Of a stretch of DNA of 42,500 nucleotides, positions 24,801-36,915 are shown piece by piece. How positions within the stretch are numbered: position 1 is the stretch's first letter; each line of letters opens with the position of its first letter. The notes beneath the pieces were generated by a model. It was not told where the DNA came from. It did no database searches and was given only the letters and a program-made list of their open reading frames with translations. A program made the translations under genes and the position numbers. The DNA is from Chrysomallon squamiferum (taxonomy: Eukaryota; Mollusca; Gastropoda; Neomphalida; Peltospiridae). Location: positions 22,743,915-22,786,414 of the forward strand of contig CM022679.1 of NCBI GenBank assembly GCA_012295275.1, read 5' to 3'.

Positions 24801-26215
24801 AAAAAAAAAAAAAAATACTGTAAATATTCTCGAATGGTGTGTGTAATGTATTACAGGGTCTAGCGAATCGAATGAATAAACACATTTTGTTATCAGACTG
24901 TAGTAAGAATGATTTCAGATTATGATTATTGGTTATCTGAAATTTGTTTGTTTATTTATCATCTGTATTACTATTATTACTGATGTTGTTACTTTTTTGT
25001 TTTATTTCGATTTTTATTATGGTCGTCGTTGTTATTGTTTTTCAATCAATGACATTTTTCTTCATATATTTATTATTATTGTGGTTCTTGTTGTTCTGTT
25101 GTTGTTTGTTTCTTTGCATTTAGAATTCTAAAATACTTTTTTTTGTTTACATCATTCAGAAATTAACGTTTGTTTATTTATTTATTTATTTACAAATGTA
25201 TTTTATTATAAAATCTAACTGCCATTTTCAGTAGACACGCACGAACACTTATATACAAATACATATGTACAAACATCAGCGTGCAGTATGAACTAATCTA
25301 CAAATGGACAAAATAAAATCTATATAATTCTCATAAGGCTTTTTTTCTCTTTATTCTAAATTTCTAAATAAATCATAAACGTTGATCCGTCTTTCTGTCA
25401 GTCTGTCAACTCGTAATCGATGGATTTAATCAAAGATCGAAATAAAGATGACATTTATTACAGTGTTTTACATTCTGTATTTGAAATTTCAGTTTACAAA
25501 AACATTTTTATATTTTTTTTTTTTTTTTTAAATTACCTTATTTCTTTGAAACTTTTTTTTTTTTTTTTTTTACGACGTTGTTAATGAAATTACCTTAGCT
25601 GCAATATTAACAGGGCACCACGAACCTCTGAGATTTCTAAACGAATAAGAGAAGATAATGAAATTTCCCATCTCAACGTTCTTTTATTACATGTAAAGAG
25701 AGTTTCAAATTTTGTTGACAGGTTTAACTTTTCTAGCCATTGATTCCAAGCGAAAATTGGGAAAACCCAAGAGAAAATTATTTCGTGAACACTTTAAAAC
25801 AAATTATAATATTTTATCATTTTTTTTTCGGTCACCGTGGGATTGTCTTGAGATATTTGAGAAGAAAAGTGAGATGCGACAAGCGATTTCTTGTCAGTGC
25901 GAAGAAAAAGATATTTTGGAGATAGAGGGTTAAAAAAAAAATAAAACGTAATTAAAACGTGAAACGTCTTAGAGGGATCATGTTTCCCCTTTGTTAAATT
26001 AGTCTTTTTTATAAGGACATGGTTTTTTCCTTTCTTCTATCTTTCTTTCTTTTACTTTCTTTGTCTTTTTTTTTTTTTTTTTTCTGTTGAGAAAAGTTTC
26101 AAAAATTCATCTTAAAAAACTGCACTTTTACACTCTTTCATTTTCATTTCTTTTTTTTTTTCTTTTTTTAAATCTCCTTTTAGTTTACTTTTTAATGTTT
26201 TATTGTTTTAAAAAT
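24801..26215. other. AT-rich spacer
   Basis: Poly(A)/poly(T) tracts near 24800, 25510, 25550 and 26060, GTT/ATT triplets and a TTTA run near 25170. A small patch at 25600-25930 is of average complexity with short open frames only. No gene is recognised. Confidence 0.6.
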
Positions 26216-26219
26216 GTTG

Positions 26220-27330
26220 TTACGTAATGGACATGTCAGCAGAGTATTTAACAGCGAGCTGTTCAGACCTGACAGGCGAAAGCGTAAGATCGAAACCTTC
26301 TTAGTCCATCTCTATATCTTTATCTATCTTTTTATACGATCCATTGCACAATCCGTCTGTTCATCTCCGTCTGCTTAAAACGCTAGTCATATATATGTAA
26401 CAGAACATAAAGTACCGGCATTTTGCTTCTGAAAGCAATGGATATCAGTATATCACATTTTGTCATAATTTGTCTACGTTCTAACAGCTTGGTTTTAAAA
26501 ACTGAAAGCAAACCACTAAACAAACTGATCAAATTTATCATCAGTTTTAATTCAAGTGCAATATGCAGCTTTACCGATAAATATAATACTTTTTTTTTTT
26601 TTTTTTGGAAGCGCAGGACGGTCGTACATTTCGCACGGTACAAGCCGTAACGTCGAAATTACTTTTCATTACCGAATATTGGCGCGAAAATTCCTCGACA
26701 TCGTCTGCTGATAAATATCTCGCCGCCTTTGTCTCGACAGCAGTAAACAGGCTGGAACTGGTTCAAATTGACGCTACCTTTTGCCGGTTCAACATACATC
26801 ATCACGAATGCCATGTTTTCACGCCGGTTCGCGTAAGGTGAGGTTTTATGTTTCTGGAAGGTTATCTTCCCCGATCTGTTCGATTGAAAATCTCCGCCAT
26901 ATTTATCAATAAAGCATCAAATTTTCTGGGACGGAGATTCAGCAAAAATGAATAATCGCGACCCGCTATTGCTTCATAGACCGATAAATGGTAACAAATG
27001 GTAAATGGCTTTGTTGGGGTTTTTTAGACACTTTTTTTTTCTTCTTCTTCTTCCCCGAAGATTAAAAAAAATTATATTTTTTAAATATTTTTTTCATGCT
27101 AATGCGCTGGTCGTAAATATTTTGGACATGACGTGGGATGCAAACATCTCCCAGACATTTGATACGGAACGAGGGTCGTTGATTCATTTGCTGTTGTACG
27201 TATCACGATTTACATCGACATGTGAAAGCAAATGTTTTGCATATCACTCGACTAAAAAAAAAAGTGTTTTATTAACAGGAACTTGGATTAAGGTCAGCCA
27301 GTCTCAGACGGTAATTTGGCTGCGGTTTGA
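26220..27330. promoter_or_regulatory. cluster of high-complexity islands
   Basis: Balanced sequence at 26220-26320, 26600-26990 and 27090-27330 is broken by short poly(T) runs. The 26620-26840 part is CG-rich. Short open frames on both strands show no domain. Regulatory function is inferred. Confidence 0.35.
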
Positions 27331-27693
27331 ATAAAAAATATATATATATATAAAAAATGATGAATATACGTATATGAATAACTAATGAAAAAAAAAAATG
27401 ATAAAAAATATCTTTAAAAAAAAGGAAAAAAAATAAAATAAAGGTTATAAAAAAACGTTTATGATGTTATGGAATACCATGATTGATAACTTAAATCGGA
27501 TGTTCTTATAATTTTTTTTTTCTATATTAGTATATTTTTTTCTTTTTTTTTTCTTTCTTTCTTTATTTATTTATTTTTTATTTTTTATTTTTTTTTTTTT
27601 TTTTAAAGTCTTTATTATTCAATTATTTATCCCTAATTTAGTATTCTTTCAAAAATCATTTCCTCTTATATACAATATATATTCTCTTCTTTA

Positions 27694-27761
<68 letters not shown>

Positions 27762-28060
27762 TATTTTCTATCTTTCTTTCGAGATTTAGTTTTTCTAATA
27801 TATTTTATTATCAATTTTCGTTTACAGAACCATGTTAAACATATTTTTGAGATAAATTTTGAGTTAGATATTATTATCTCTAACTGATAATATATTATTA
27901 CAAATAATGAATCTTATTAGGTTAATACAAAAAGACAAAGGGATTCTCTTTATCTTTAAACTGGAAAACGAACAAATGCACTAAAGCTTTAACAAGTTAG
28001 TAATTAGGTCTGAATACAAACTTTATCATTAACTCTGAAAAATATGAAATGGTGCTTTAC
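27331..28060. other. AT-rich low-complexity DNA
   Basis: A- and T-rich tracts with an (ATT)n run at about 27694-27766. No gene is seen. Confidence 0.7.
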
Positions 28061-28074
28061 ATTAAAATAGAACG

Positions 28075-28600
28075 ATGATGTGGTGGAGATGATATAGTCG
28101 TAATAGTTGAGGTGCTGGAACTGAACAGTCGTAGTTTTATTAACAGAGTAGTAGTAACTGTCTTGTTAGTTGTTGGTGTAGTCATTCTAGTGATAGAGAC
28201 AGAAGTAGTAGTGGTCGTAGTGTTTTTAATAATGGAAGTGAGATCATCGTAGTAACTGGCTGCAGTACTTTCGGCAATTTAATAATAATAGGTGCAACAG
28301 TAATAATAGTAGATGTAGTAGCTGTTGTGTTGGCAGTTGTTGTGGTAGTAGTAAAGTTGCATTAGTAATAGTAGTAACATACGTAGTAGTAGTACCAGGA
28401 GTAGTAGTAGGAGTAGTAGCAGTAGCAGTAGCAGCAGTTGTTGTTGCTGCATTTCTGCTTTTAATAGTGGTAGTGTAGTAATATAAGTAGCATAAGTAGT
28501 AGTTGTATAATGGTAATAGTGGTAGCAGTAGTAGTAGTAGTAGTAATACTAGCAGCAGAAGTAGTAGCAGTAGTTGTTGTTGCTGCTGCTGTTGTTTGAA
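28075..28600. repeat. imperfect (GTA)n/(GCA)n triplet region
   Basis: Degenerate GTA, GTT and GCA triplets extend over about 500 bp, resembling the composition at 20520-20815. Confidence 0.85.
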
Positions 28601-28610
28601 AAAGAAGAAA

Positions 28611-28642
28611 AAAGGACGTTCAAAGGAGTAAGAACGTCCTTT
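28611..28642. other. perfect 11-bp inverted repeat with 10-nt loop
   Basis: AAAGGACGTTC at 28611-28621 and its exact reverse complement GAACGTCCTTT at 28632-28642 flank a 10-nt loop. It sits on the edge between a triplet repeat and a high-complexity island. Confidence 0.85.
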
Positions 28643-28644
28643 GA

Positions 28645-29760
28645 TGAAATCAAATGTTTTCTGTCACGTCGACCAACACTTCTGTTTTAATCATTGTTTA
28701 CTGGACACGGATTTCTAATCATATAACCGTCCTGAAATCACTTCAGAACCGTGCTAGGAAGAGAGAGAGAGAGAGAGAACTGCGCACCAAAAACCTATCT
28801 CATCAATCACGGCGGGTAAATATGTTCTGAACAAACCCGCTCGCTGGAACATTATGTTTGCAGCATATGATGTGATACCAGAGATCACGAGGAAAATATG
28901 TTTAGAAATAACGGATCACCCTGCAAAGAGATGACGAATGAACTGACTTCTTGATTGCCTCCTTGTCCGTTTTGCTGAGGCGCAGACGACTGCTGAAGTT
29001 TATCCAGCCGCCGTCTTAAAAACTCTCGTAATAATCGCCGACGCTTTACAAACAATGTCCTGCTTTTATGTCGGCAATGATTCCTGATTAGCCCACTACG
29101 GCGGGAGGGTGTATGTCGAGGTGTGTGGGGGGGAAACTGCTTCGAAATGTCAGCAATACTGAACACATACTGGTGATGGACGACCAAAACTGCTTGACCC
29201 CTTTTAGGGAACTGCTGCTCGTACGTCCGGACAATACGGAATGTTTACTGGCAGCCGAAGGATGATGGCCAAATTGATTGTTCGTGTTAGCTTTTATTTC
29301 TCACTGACACATTTCATCTGTGATGAGATGGGCAATTTGTAAATACGGCTATAAATCTTCGTCTTTGTGACTTACAACCGGCTCCTCGGCTGTGTTTAAG
29401 TGGAGAGCGAGCTAATGTCGAGTGTGACATACTGACGTATTGTGCGCTTGATGTTTCACCAAGCTGTTGAGAAAAATTAATAACAATAAATGTAAAATAT
29501 TTCCCCATGTTAAAAAGGGGTTTTCTAGGGGCACGATCCTGATTAACATATTTTTGTGGTTCTACCACCGTGACTGTTATTATTAATAATTTTCACCGCG
29601 ACATTTTCGGACGTGGTACAGACGTGTCTGTATAAATGGCGTGAGACAGATTAATATCCTTTGTGAGTCTAATACCGAAGATAAAGTAATGAATGTCTTT
29701 TACAGTAATCATTTGTCTTCTTCAGATGGAAGTTAATAAATGCCTTTCCTACTCGTAAAG
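28645..29760. promoter_or_regulatory. large high-complexity island, strong regulatory-element candidate
   Basis: About 1.1 kb of largely unique, CG-containing sequence, the longest such block in the window apart from the genes. It holds a short (GA)n at about 28760-28780. Minus-strand open frames at 28885-29187 and 29314-29568 have no recognisable domains, splice junctions or shared features, so they are not annotated as genes. Confidence 0.4.
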
Positions 29761-30555
29761 AATTACCAGTATAATAACAAAACGCCAGAAAATTTGTACG
29801 TGCATATGTGTTTGCTTATTCAATTTAGTTCATTCTGTTCTTTATTACCTCTGATCTTTATGGCTCGTGCCTACTTATGTAGTAAATCTTTGGATTAAGG
29901 GACAGGAAAGTAGACAGATATAAATTATTTTTTGTGATTTAAATTTTCTAATATGTCTCTACAGACATTAGATCATTAAAGTTGCATCCAGTGAGGCTGT
30001 TTCTTTTGTTTTGTTATTGTTGCTGTGTTGTTGTTTGTTGTTGGGTTTTATTTTTATTTATTTTAAATTTATTTATTTAATTGTCGTTATTGTTTGTTTG
30101 TTTGTTTGCATTATCCCCAAATGGAATGATCTAATCCTGCCGGCACAAAAGAACAAATCAACGAGCGATAAGAATAAACGAAACGAATAAATGAATGAAT
30201 GAATGAATGAATGAATGAATGAATGAAACCAAACAATTTTTTAACTTCATTCCAACACAAATAAAACATCGTCTGTTGGATGTAGACAAAATTTTGAACG
30301 GAATCGTCGAGAAAGCCTAAAACATCTGTAAACTGAAGATTCGCCATCAATACCACAACCAAGATCACACCCACCCCTAGGCGATCTTGACCACTTTTGT
30401 GTTTACTGATTACATTTACTTCGGTTTTTTTTTTTTAATACCTCTTACTCTTTTCCTCCTTTGTACTTTTTTTTTTCCTTTCTAATCCTCTCTCTACTTA
30501 TTTTTTTTTTTTTAAAAAAGAAAAAAGAAAAATCGTTTTGCCTTTGCACAAAAAG
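29761..30555. other. AT-rich spacer with tetranucleotide runs
   Basis: GTTT runs near 30090 and a (GAAT)n run at about 30188-30227. The remainder is ordinary AT-rich sequence without genes. Confidence 0.6.
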
Positions 30556-30753
30556 CTTTTAAAGACGGTAATGGCAGACTCTCAATGCAGCGGTCCGTGT
30601 TCGCGGCTTATTTCAGTAGTTAATCAAGCATGGGCGGCACCGGCTGATTGCAGTCAGGGAATATGCTTTTTACGTCTTAATCCGGGATCACCATTGGCGT
30701 AAATACAGCAACCTGTTTGCGTCAATCACCGGAATATTTTAACCAATTATCGA
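30556..30753. promoter_or_regulatory. high-complexity island
   Basis: About 200 bp of balanced sequence containing TTAATCCGGGAT (bicoid/Otx-like TAATCC core) and GTTAATCAAGC, immediately upstream of duplicated segment C1. Confidence 0.35.
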
Positions 30754-30949
<196 letters not shown>

Positions 30950-31029
30950 TGTGGTGCACTCCTTTATGTATATAATATTTCCATATTTACTTTTCTTCTT
31001 TTCTGTCGTCGTTGACGTTGTTGTTTTCA

Positions 31030-31360
31030 GGTACAGTAATGTCAAACAAATACATCCGATACACCGCGTCCACTGAAGCGAGCATTTAGTTCCTGAGCTG
31101 CAGCAGAACCTAATCATCTTAGTGTTCTTAAATCATTTTTAATTAAATCATCTAAAACTGCTCGAACATAAGCAGACTAAAATCTTGCTGCAGGTTTACA
31201 AAATCAAGCCGCGTTTGTGAAGCCTGGATAGACACGGCAGTCCGATCGGCTTCAATATATTTATAAGTAATTCGATTTAATTCATCAGTGACTTTGTTGA
31301 TCTTCTTACTCGAAACGCAAAGTAGACACCTACCAGATCTATCAGTTTGGCCTGCAAGTA
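31030..31360. promoter_or_regulatory. high-complexity island
   Basis: About 330 bp of unique sequence between microsatellites with TTTTTAATTAAATCA and other homeodomain-like AT cores. No gene is visible. Confidence 0.3.
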
Positions 31361-31364
31361 ATAA

Positions 31365-31402
31365 CGACAACAACGACAACAACAACAACAATAATGATGA
31401 TG

Positions 31403-31476
<74 letters not shown>

Positions 31477-31800
31477 AATTAATAAATAAATAAATTAATT
31501 AAAACAATAATAATAATAATAACAACAACAATAACAATAACAACAACAATAACAATAACAACAACAACAAAAACAGAATATGTAGTAGTAGGAGCGGCAG
31601 TAGTAACAGTAATAATAGTGGTAGTAATTAATAGTAATACAGAAATTATAGGAGACAAGACAAGATACTGAAAGCAAAATGAAAAATTAAAAACTGACTA
31701 ACCCAACAAATAATGAATAAGTAAATAAATGAATGAATTAATGAACATATTAACAAACAAACAAACATAACAAACATAACAAACAAACAAATAAATAAAT
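31365..31800. repeat. direct duplication D, copy 1, microsatellite-rich
   Basis: AAC, AAT and GTA triplets (with (AAT)n at 31404-31469) lead into a non-repetitive stretch that recurs at about 36465-36690. Shared anchors are AGTAATACAGAAATTATAGG, GACAAGACAAGATA, AACTGACTAACC and AACAAATAATGAATAAGTAA. Both copies end in AAAC/AAAT tetranucleotide runs. Confidence 0.8.
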
Positions 31801-32012
31801 AAATAATGATGACAGGCGAGTTCAATTCCACAACTGAGCTCGCCTTTAAATGATTAATCATTTATTTTATTCTTTCATTCGTTTACTCATTCTTTCTTAA
31901 AACTTTCGTTCATTAATAAAAATCGCAAAATAGTAGTAAAAAGAAAGCAAATAATTAAACAGAAAAAGATAGAGACAGACAGACAGACAGTGTATATATG
32001 TGTATGTGTATT

Positions 32013-32014
<2 letters not shown>

Positions 32015-32088
<74 letters not shown>
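32015..32088. repeat. (GA)n microsatellite
   Basis: About 37 perfect GA units. Confidence 0.98.
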
Positions 32089-32091
<3 letters not shown>

Positions 32092-32179
32092 GTCCTCCAA
32101 GAAGTAAAATAACCAAATAAACAGACAGAAATGTCGTAGACATTTTTATTACCATAATACTACACAATAACCATGTTTT

Positions 32180-32630
32180 TTTTTTCTAATGATTACAAAC
32201 TCGTAACACAAATTAAGCATTTCCATTCAGCGAATATTGTTTATTGAGATTTCACAGTTAACTGTTTATAATGATAACGACACAGACACTGTGACAGGTC
32301 TGTATGTACGTTCGGGAAATGAAATGATAAATGGACGCGGGTTAGATCGTGGTCCCGTTAACTCCGCGCTCGGCGAGAATTCGCGAGATCTCATCATATT
32401 AACCAGATAACAACGGCGGGCTTTTCGCTTACTTGGCGACATCTGTAGCGACAGATGTCAGCTCGATTTATGGGATTTTGATTACGGAGTCTAATAAATT
32501 TGAAAGAAATGAATATTCTGTTAGAAGAACATGGCACAGTGCGAAGATTAAAAACCTAATTTGAAGAAGTCGTTGCACGAGGTCACGTGATTTGACTAAT
32601 CTGAAAGGAAAGCACAATATTTGTTTCTTG
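32180..32630. promoter_or_regulatory. high-complexity island with palindromic E-box pair
   Basis: About 450 bp of balanced, CG-containing DNA. At 32438-32459 the inverted repeat GACATCTGT-AGCG-ACAGATGTC places two CATCTG/CAGATG E-boxes face to face, the site class bound by neural bHLH dimers. That would suit an enhancer near a neural regulator. The function is inferred. Confidence 0.4.
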
Positions 32631-33090
32631 TGTTTAAAGAAAGAAAAAAAAAGGGGGAGTAAAAGGGTTTTTTTTTTTCTTTTTTTTTTTCTTTTTTTTA
32701 TCATAATCTGTTCTATTAATTAATTTTGTTATTTAAAATATATAAAATCTAAACCGAAGTAAATTTATTAATATTATTTGGTCTTACGATTCACTGATCT
32801 GAAGTGCCGAGGTTTGATCGATTCGGAAAATGATGGTATTAAAAGAAAAATGGACAGAAAAAGAAGCATGTTAAAAATGAAAATGATGTTGTTCCAATAA
32901 TTAATTCTGCTCTACGAGGCTATTTGTTTATTTTCTTATGCAAAGGGACTTTATTTATTTATTTTATTTATTTTATTTACTTACACATATATCATTATAT
33001 GTTACTTTTTATATTGCTTTAGAGAGAAAGGCTGTATATTGGAAAATTTCTTATTTTATTTTTGTTTCTATTTTGGGATTCTTAATTCTC

Positions 33091-33127
<37 letters not shown>

Positions 33128-33365
33128 TAGAAGACGTTTTCTTACTTTTTTGTCTCTTATTTTTTCTTTTTCTCCTTTCTTCTCCTTTTTTCTTTTTTTT
33201 TTTTCTTTAATTTTGTATTTTTTCTTTCTTTATTTATGTTTTCTTAGTTCTTTTATCTTATTTCTTTTCTTTCTTTCTTTCTTTCTTTTTTTATATCTTA
33301 TTTTTATTTTTTTTTTTTTTTTTTTTTTATTATTCTTTTTATAAAATGTGGTTAGAGACTCAGAT
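32631..33365. other. T-rich low-complexity DNA
   Basis: Poly(T) and TTTC runs, (AT)n at about 33098-33124. No gene is seen. Confidence 0.7.
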
Positions 33366-33369
33366 TATT

Positions 33370-33860
33370 ATTCAGTGAAGTGATAAAACGGGATTTTCTG
33401 CACGCGAGGCAGATGCTACGCAATATTTCCTTAGAACGTGTTTTCACGCACTCCGCCGACCATCATGGCGGTTTCGATCTCAAAAGTAATGAAAATCATC
33501 ACGCAACATTTCACCATTGTGGTATTACAGAGGTGTTACAATCCCCATGGACTTTCCTCCGTCCGTGCATCCTTACACCCGTAAAAATCAAGTCCTTAAG
33601 GCAAAGTTCCTTGCCGGCAGTGTTTGGACATGAATAGCCGTTTCTTCCTTAGTCTCCATAACAAAGGATCAAAAACAACGTGTTAGATCATCGAGGCCTG
33701 GCGCGCAATTCCTGTAATGTCGTCTGCATGTGACTGATCGTTAGATCTCGCGTCTCTGACTGCACACTCGGGATTTGTCGTGGATTATACAGAGCAAGTA
33801 ATTAATGTGCACGATATAATCTGTTATGACTGCATCGGCATATTGCAATTTACAATACAA
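33370..33860. promoter_or_regulatory. high-complexity island, possible regulatory element
   Basis: About 490 bp of balanced CG-containing sequence with AACAAAGGATC (SOX/TCF-like) near 33661 and GGCGCGC. An 85-codon open frame at 33380-33637 has no recognisable domain. Confidence 0.4.
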
Positions 33861-34410
33861 TTTTCTTTATTATCATTGCCATTATTATTATTATTATTAT
33901 TACAAATATTTATTTATTTTTGGTTTTTTATTTTTGTTATTTTTATTTTTTTTTATTTTTATTTTTTTTTTTATTTTTTTTTTTATTTTTTTTTTATTTT
34001 TTGTTCTTGGTCTTGTTCTTGTTCTTCTTGTTAGATTAATAATTATATTTCATTAATATTATGACTGCTACTGCAACTACTACAATTACAGGTTCCTTAA
34101 TATTATTATCCTGATCATCAATAACACAAAAAACTCCGACAACTATATATATATAAATATTTTTTAGTACTACTGTACTACAACTACTATTACCGTTACT
34201 ACAACTATTACTGCTACAATTGCTAACATTATTATTACAACTGTTAATAACAAAAATAAGTCTTCCTTATTACCATAACTATTACTGTGGCTATTATTCG
34301 TATGACAAGTACTATTGCTATTAATGGTTAATATATTAACGAATCGAAGAAGGAAAGGAAGGAAAAACAAAAATTAAATCGTCAGGAAAATATCGTCTGT
34401 TTGAACTTAG
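33861..34410. other. low-complexity T- and ACT-rich DNA
   Basis: TTTA/TTTTTA runs to about 34000, then degenerate ACT/ATT/ACA triplets to 34320. No gene is seen. Confidence 0.7.
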
Positions 34411-34484
34411 CAAAATGATGAACCGATTAGTGATGCTTTGGGAAGTAATGGGTTCTGTCTAGTTTCTTTTCAGTTTTTCAGTTA

Positions 34485-34534
<50 letters not shown>
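34411..34534. repeat. direct duplication C, copy 2, ending in (GT)n
   Basis: Second copy of the segment at 30754-30845, same orientation, 3.66 kb downstream. The (GT)n part (34486-34534) is longer than in copy 1. Confidence 0.85.
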
Positions 34535-34536
<2 letters not shown>

Positions 34537-34739
34537 AGAGAGAGAAAAAAGTATAACATAATTATTATGATATGTTGGGATGTATAAATCTTTTTACGTT
34601 AGATTTTATGAATAGACAAAAATATTGTTTTGTATTCCAATTTATTTTACACAAATCATCTCGCATACTAATTTCTTCTTCTTCTTCTTCTTCTTTTTTT
34701 ATATTCTTTATTTAATTTACTAAGCCACTTTTCTTTTAT

Positions 34740-35510
34740 CGCGCCAGAGATTTCGAAATCAAACATTTCACTGAAACGGAAAAACAAATCCAAAATGTCT
34801 GCGTTCGTTTAGTTAAATCAACAGAAATAGAAAGAATCATTTAACTTTCCCCGAGCAGAATTAATTATTCACGGAGCTTTTATTATTTGCGATGTCAGTT
34901 AATCATATCTGGCAAATGTTTCGAGTCGCTAACATCTTGCACTCTGCTTCTATAACTCTCTTTTATGGAGACAAATAAACGAGGCTGTTTGTTCACGTAC
35001 TCATGCTTTTGGCGGGAAGTGCCAATCAAGATCTGTCGGGAACATTTTATTTAACCAGAGGTCAAACATCGACCCGCAGAATTCTGTTCCACCAACTTAC
35101 GGTTAATTGGCTTTCGCTATATCAAACTATATGTTCCTCATTACATTGGCGGCAACATGGAGAAGATATATGTGTGCCATAACTGTTTCCATCAGTAAAA
35201 TTTTACGACTTCGGGCCTTTAATCAAGCCATCGAGAATTGGGTAGCGTTCGGTTGAGCGTTTGCGAAGCCCGGCAGACGATGGGTCGTCAAAATTTTGAC
35301 TTCTGGCAAAGCGTTTCCAGCCAGGGCCATACAGCCCGTACAGCGGGGCATTTCGTTTATTTCATTTGAAAATAGGAGAACACAAATGAAAAACTGCAAC
35401 ACATGTCATTCATATACTGAACGCTTTATTGATTTCTGACATCTTTTCTCAAACTCCGACAAACATTATTAATAGTTGAGATTCGCGAACAAATGACGTT
35501 GCTTGCCATG
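34740..35510. promoter_or_regulatory. high-complexity island holding duplicated element copy B
   Basis: Copy B (about 34891-35240) matches 23971-24330 in order and spacing of conserved blocks and in orientation. Sequence before and after it (34740-34890 and 35241-35510) is also unique and CG-containing, with GGCGGGAAGTGCC and a CCCGTACAGCGGGG-like dyad. No coding frame spans it. Confidence 0.55.
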
Positions 35511-35524
35511 TCTAGATATAACAT

Positions 35525-35526
<2 letters not shown>

Positions 35527-35576
<50 letters not shown>
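35527..35576. repeat. 50-base poly(T) tract
   Basis: This is the longest uninterrupted homopolymer in the window, closing the island that holds copy B. Confidence 0.95.
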
Positions 35577-35578
<2 letters not shown>

Positions 35579-35767
35579 TTGTTTATTTTTTTTAGGGTTT
35601 GATAATTATTTCTAGTCCGACGTCGTGGTTTCTTTCATTAATATGTTTTTTTTTTCTTTCTTTTTCTATTTCTATATTTTTCTATTACCATTTCTGTCCA
35701 GCCATATATTAAACTGATACGAGCATAACAGATGCGTAAGAGCAGAAACAGAAAACAAATTAATCAC

Positions 35768-35802
<35 letters not shown>

Positions 35803-35926
35803 CAGACAGACAGACATTATTATTATTATTATATTTCAGATCGCTAAAGAAAACATTGTTTGGATTTGAGTCATAACAGATTTAAACATAAGTGTTTGGA
35901 ATGAAGAAAAATAATAAATAAAGATA

Positions 35927-35932
35927 TTTATT
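35927..35932 (-). terminator. poly(A) signal of the micropeptide gene
   Basis: AATAAA on the minus strand lies about 190 bases after the TAG at 36123, followed by T-rich sequence. It is the first canonical hexamer I find downstream. Confidence 0.45.
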
Positions 35933-36122
35933 TTCAAAATTTTATAATATTCAATGAATTTGTCCATGTTGGTGGGGGGGCAAAAAACCTCCTGTTTCTG
36001 CATATTGTTAATTAAATAGTGTATCCATTTCATCCTGAAAGATTATACCTTCTCGTTTTGTTTTTTAGCTAATGGATCTGTCCCTGTTTTCGACCTCGGT
36101 GTGTCTCAAAATAATCTTCAGG

Positions 36123-36333
36123 CTATCCAACTGGTTTAACCTGGATTACGCGATGTTTTCTGTGGCCATGTTTCCTCCCTCTGGTTTCGCGCACTATCAG
36201 GAACACAATTCCGAATATAATTGCCAGAATCAACACCACACTTAAAACCATCAGAACGTAATTGATTATACCATAATGTGCTAGAAGAGAAAACAAAATA
36301 ATTAAAATAAATATCAACGACAGCGATAACAAG

Positions 36334-36366
<33 letters not shown>

Positions 36367-36403
36367 AATAATAAAAACATCAACAACAGAAGTAGTAGTA
36401 GCT

Positions 36404-36471
<68 letters not shown>

Positions 36472-36915
36472 CGTTGTAGTAACGGTAATAATAGTTGTAG
36501 TAGTAATTACTGATAGTAATACAGAAATTATAGGACAAGACAAGATATTGAAAACAAAACGAAAAATAATAACTGGTATTAAAACTGACTAACCAAACAA
36601 ATAATGAATAAGTAAACAAATGAATGAATGAAGAAACAAACAAACAAACAAACAAACAAACAAACAAACAAATAATTAAATAAATAAATACATAAAAACA
36701 ATCCTAATAATAATAATAATAATATCAGCAACACAATAATTGATAGTAGTATTTAGTGCAAACAATGATCAGAAAAACTTAAAATATAACTTAAAAGTAC
36801 TGAGAATATATTTACAGTATTTCTTCAAACCACCAAAAGATACATTTTAAATTATATAGTATATGACAACCACCATCAAATAGATAAATAAGTTATTATT
36901 ACCTTGGTCTGTCAT
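36123..36915 (-). CDS. single-pass transmembrane micropeptide, 56 residues, two exons
   Basis: On the minus strand, exon 1 (36915-36903) encodes MTDQ plus one base. Exon 2 (36280-36123) completes the codon (G|CA, Ala) and ends at TAG, giving 56 residues. The donor is CAAG|GTAATA; the acceptor has a strong pyrimidine tract, TTTTCTCTTCTAG. An in-frame TAA 18-21 bases before the ATG fixes the start, and AAA precedes the ATG (favourable -3 A). The protein has a short N-terminus (MTDQAHYGIINY), one hydrophobic span at about residues 13-34 (MVLSVVLILAIIFGIVFLIV) and a very basic tail (RETRGRKHGHRKHR) ending VKPVG. Charge predicts N-outside, C-cytosolic topology without a cleaved signal peptide. I do not recognise the family. 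Coding evidence is structural only; expression is not shown. A TATA box and poly(A) signal bracket it. Confidence 0.62.
36391..36471. repeat. (AGT)n microsatellite
   Basis: About 26 AGT units with one early interruption, inside the micropeptide intron. Confidence 0.97.
36465..36690. repeat. direct duplication D, copy 2
   Basis: Copy of about 31585-31800 in the same orientation; it lies inside the micropeptide intron. Its AAAC run (about 36633-36672) is expanded relative to copy 1. Confidence 0.8.

Larger units (their letters stand above)
36281..36902 (-). other. intron of the micropeptide gene (phase 1)
   Basis: The 622-bp intron is bounded by GT and AG on the minus strand. Its interior is mostly repeat: (AAC)n, (AGT)n at 36391-36471 and duplication D copy 2. 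Confidence 0.6.

Noticed and set aside
28885-29187. 100-codon minus-strand open frame with an R-rich middle
   Set aside because: Composition follows the CG content of the island; there is no domain or splice signal and the upstream context is not start-like.
31814-31845. Inverted repeat AGGCGAGTTCA / TGAGCTCGCCT with 10-nt loop
   Set aside because: Ten of eleven pairs match; by simple counting several such imperfect hairpins are expected in 42 kb, and no context supports function.
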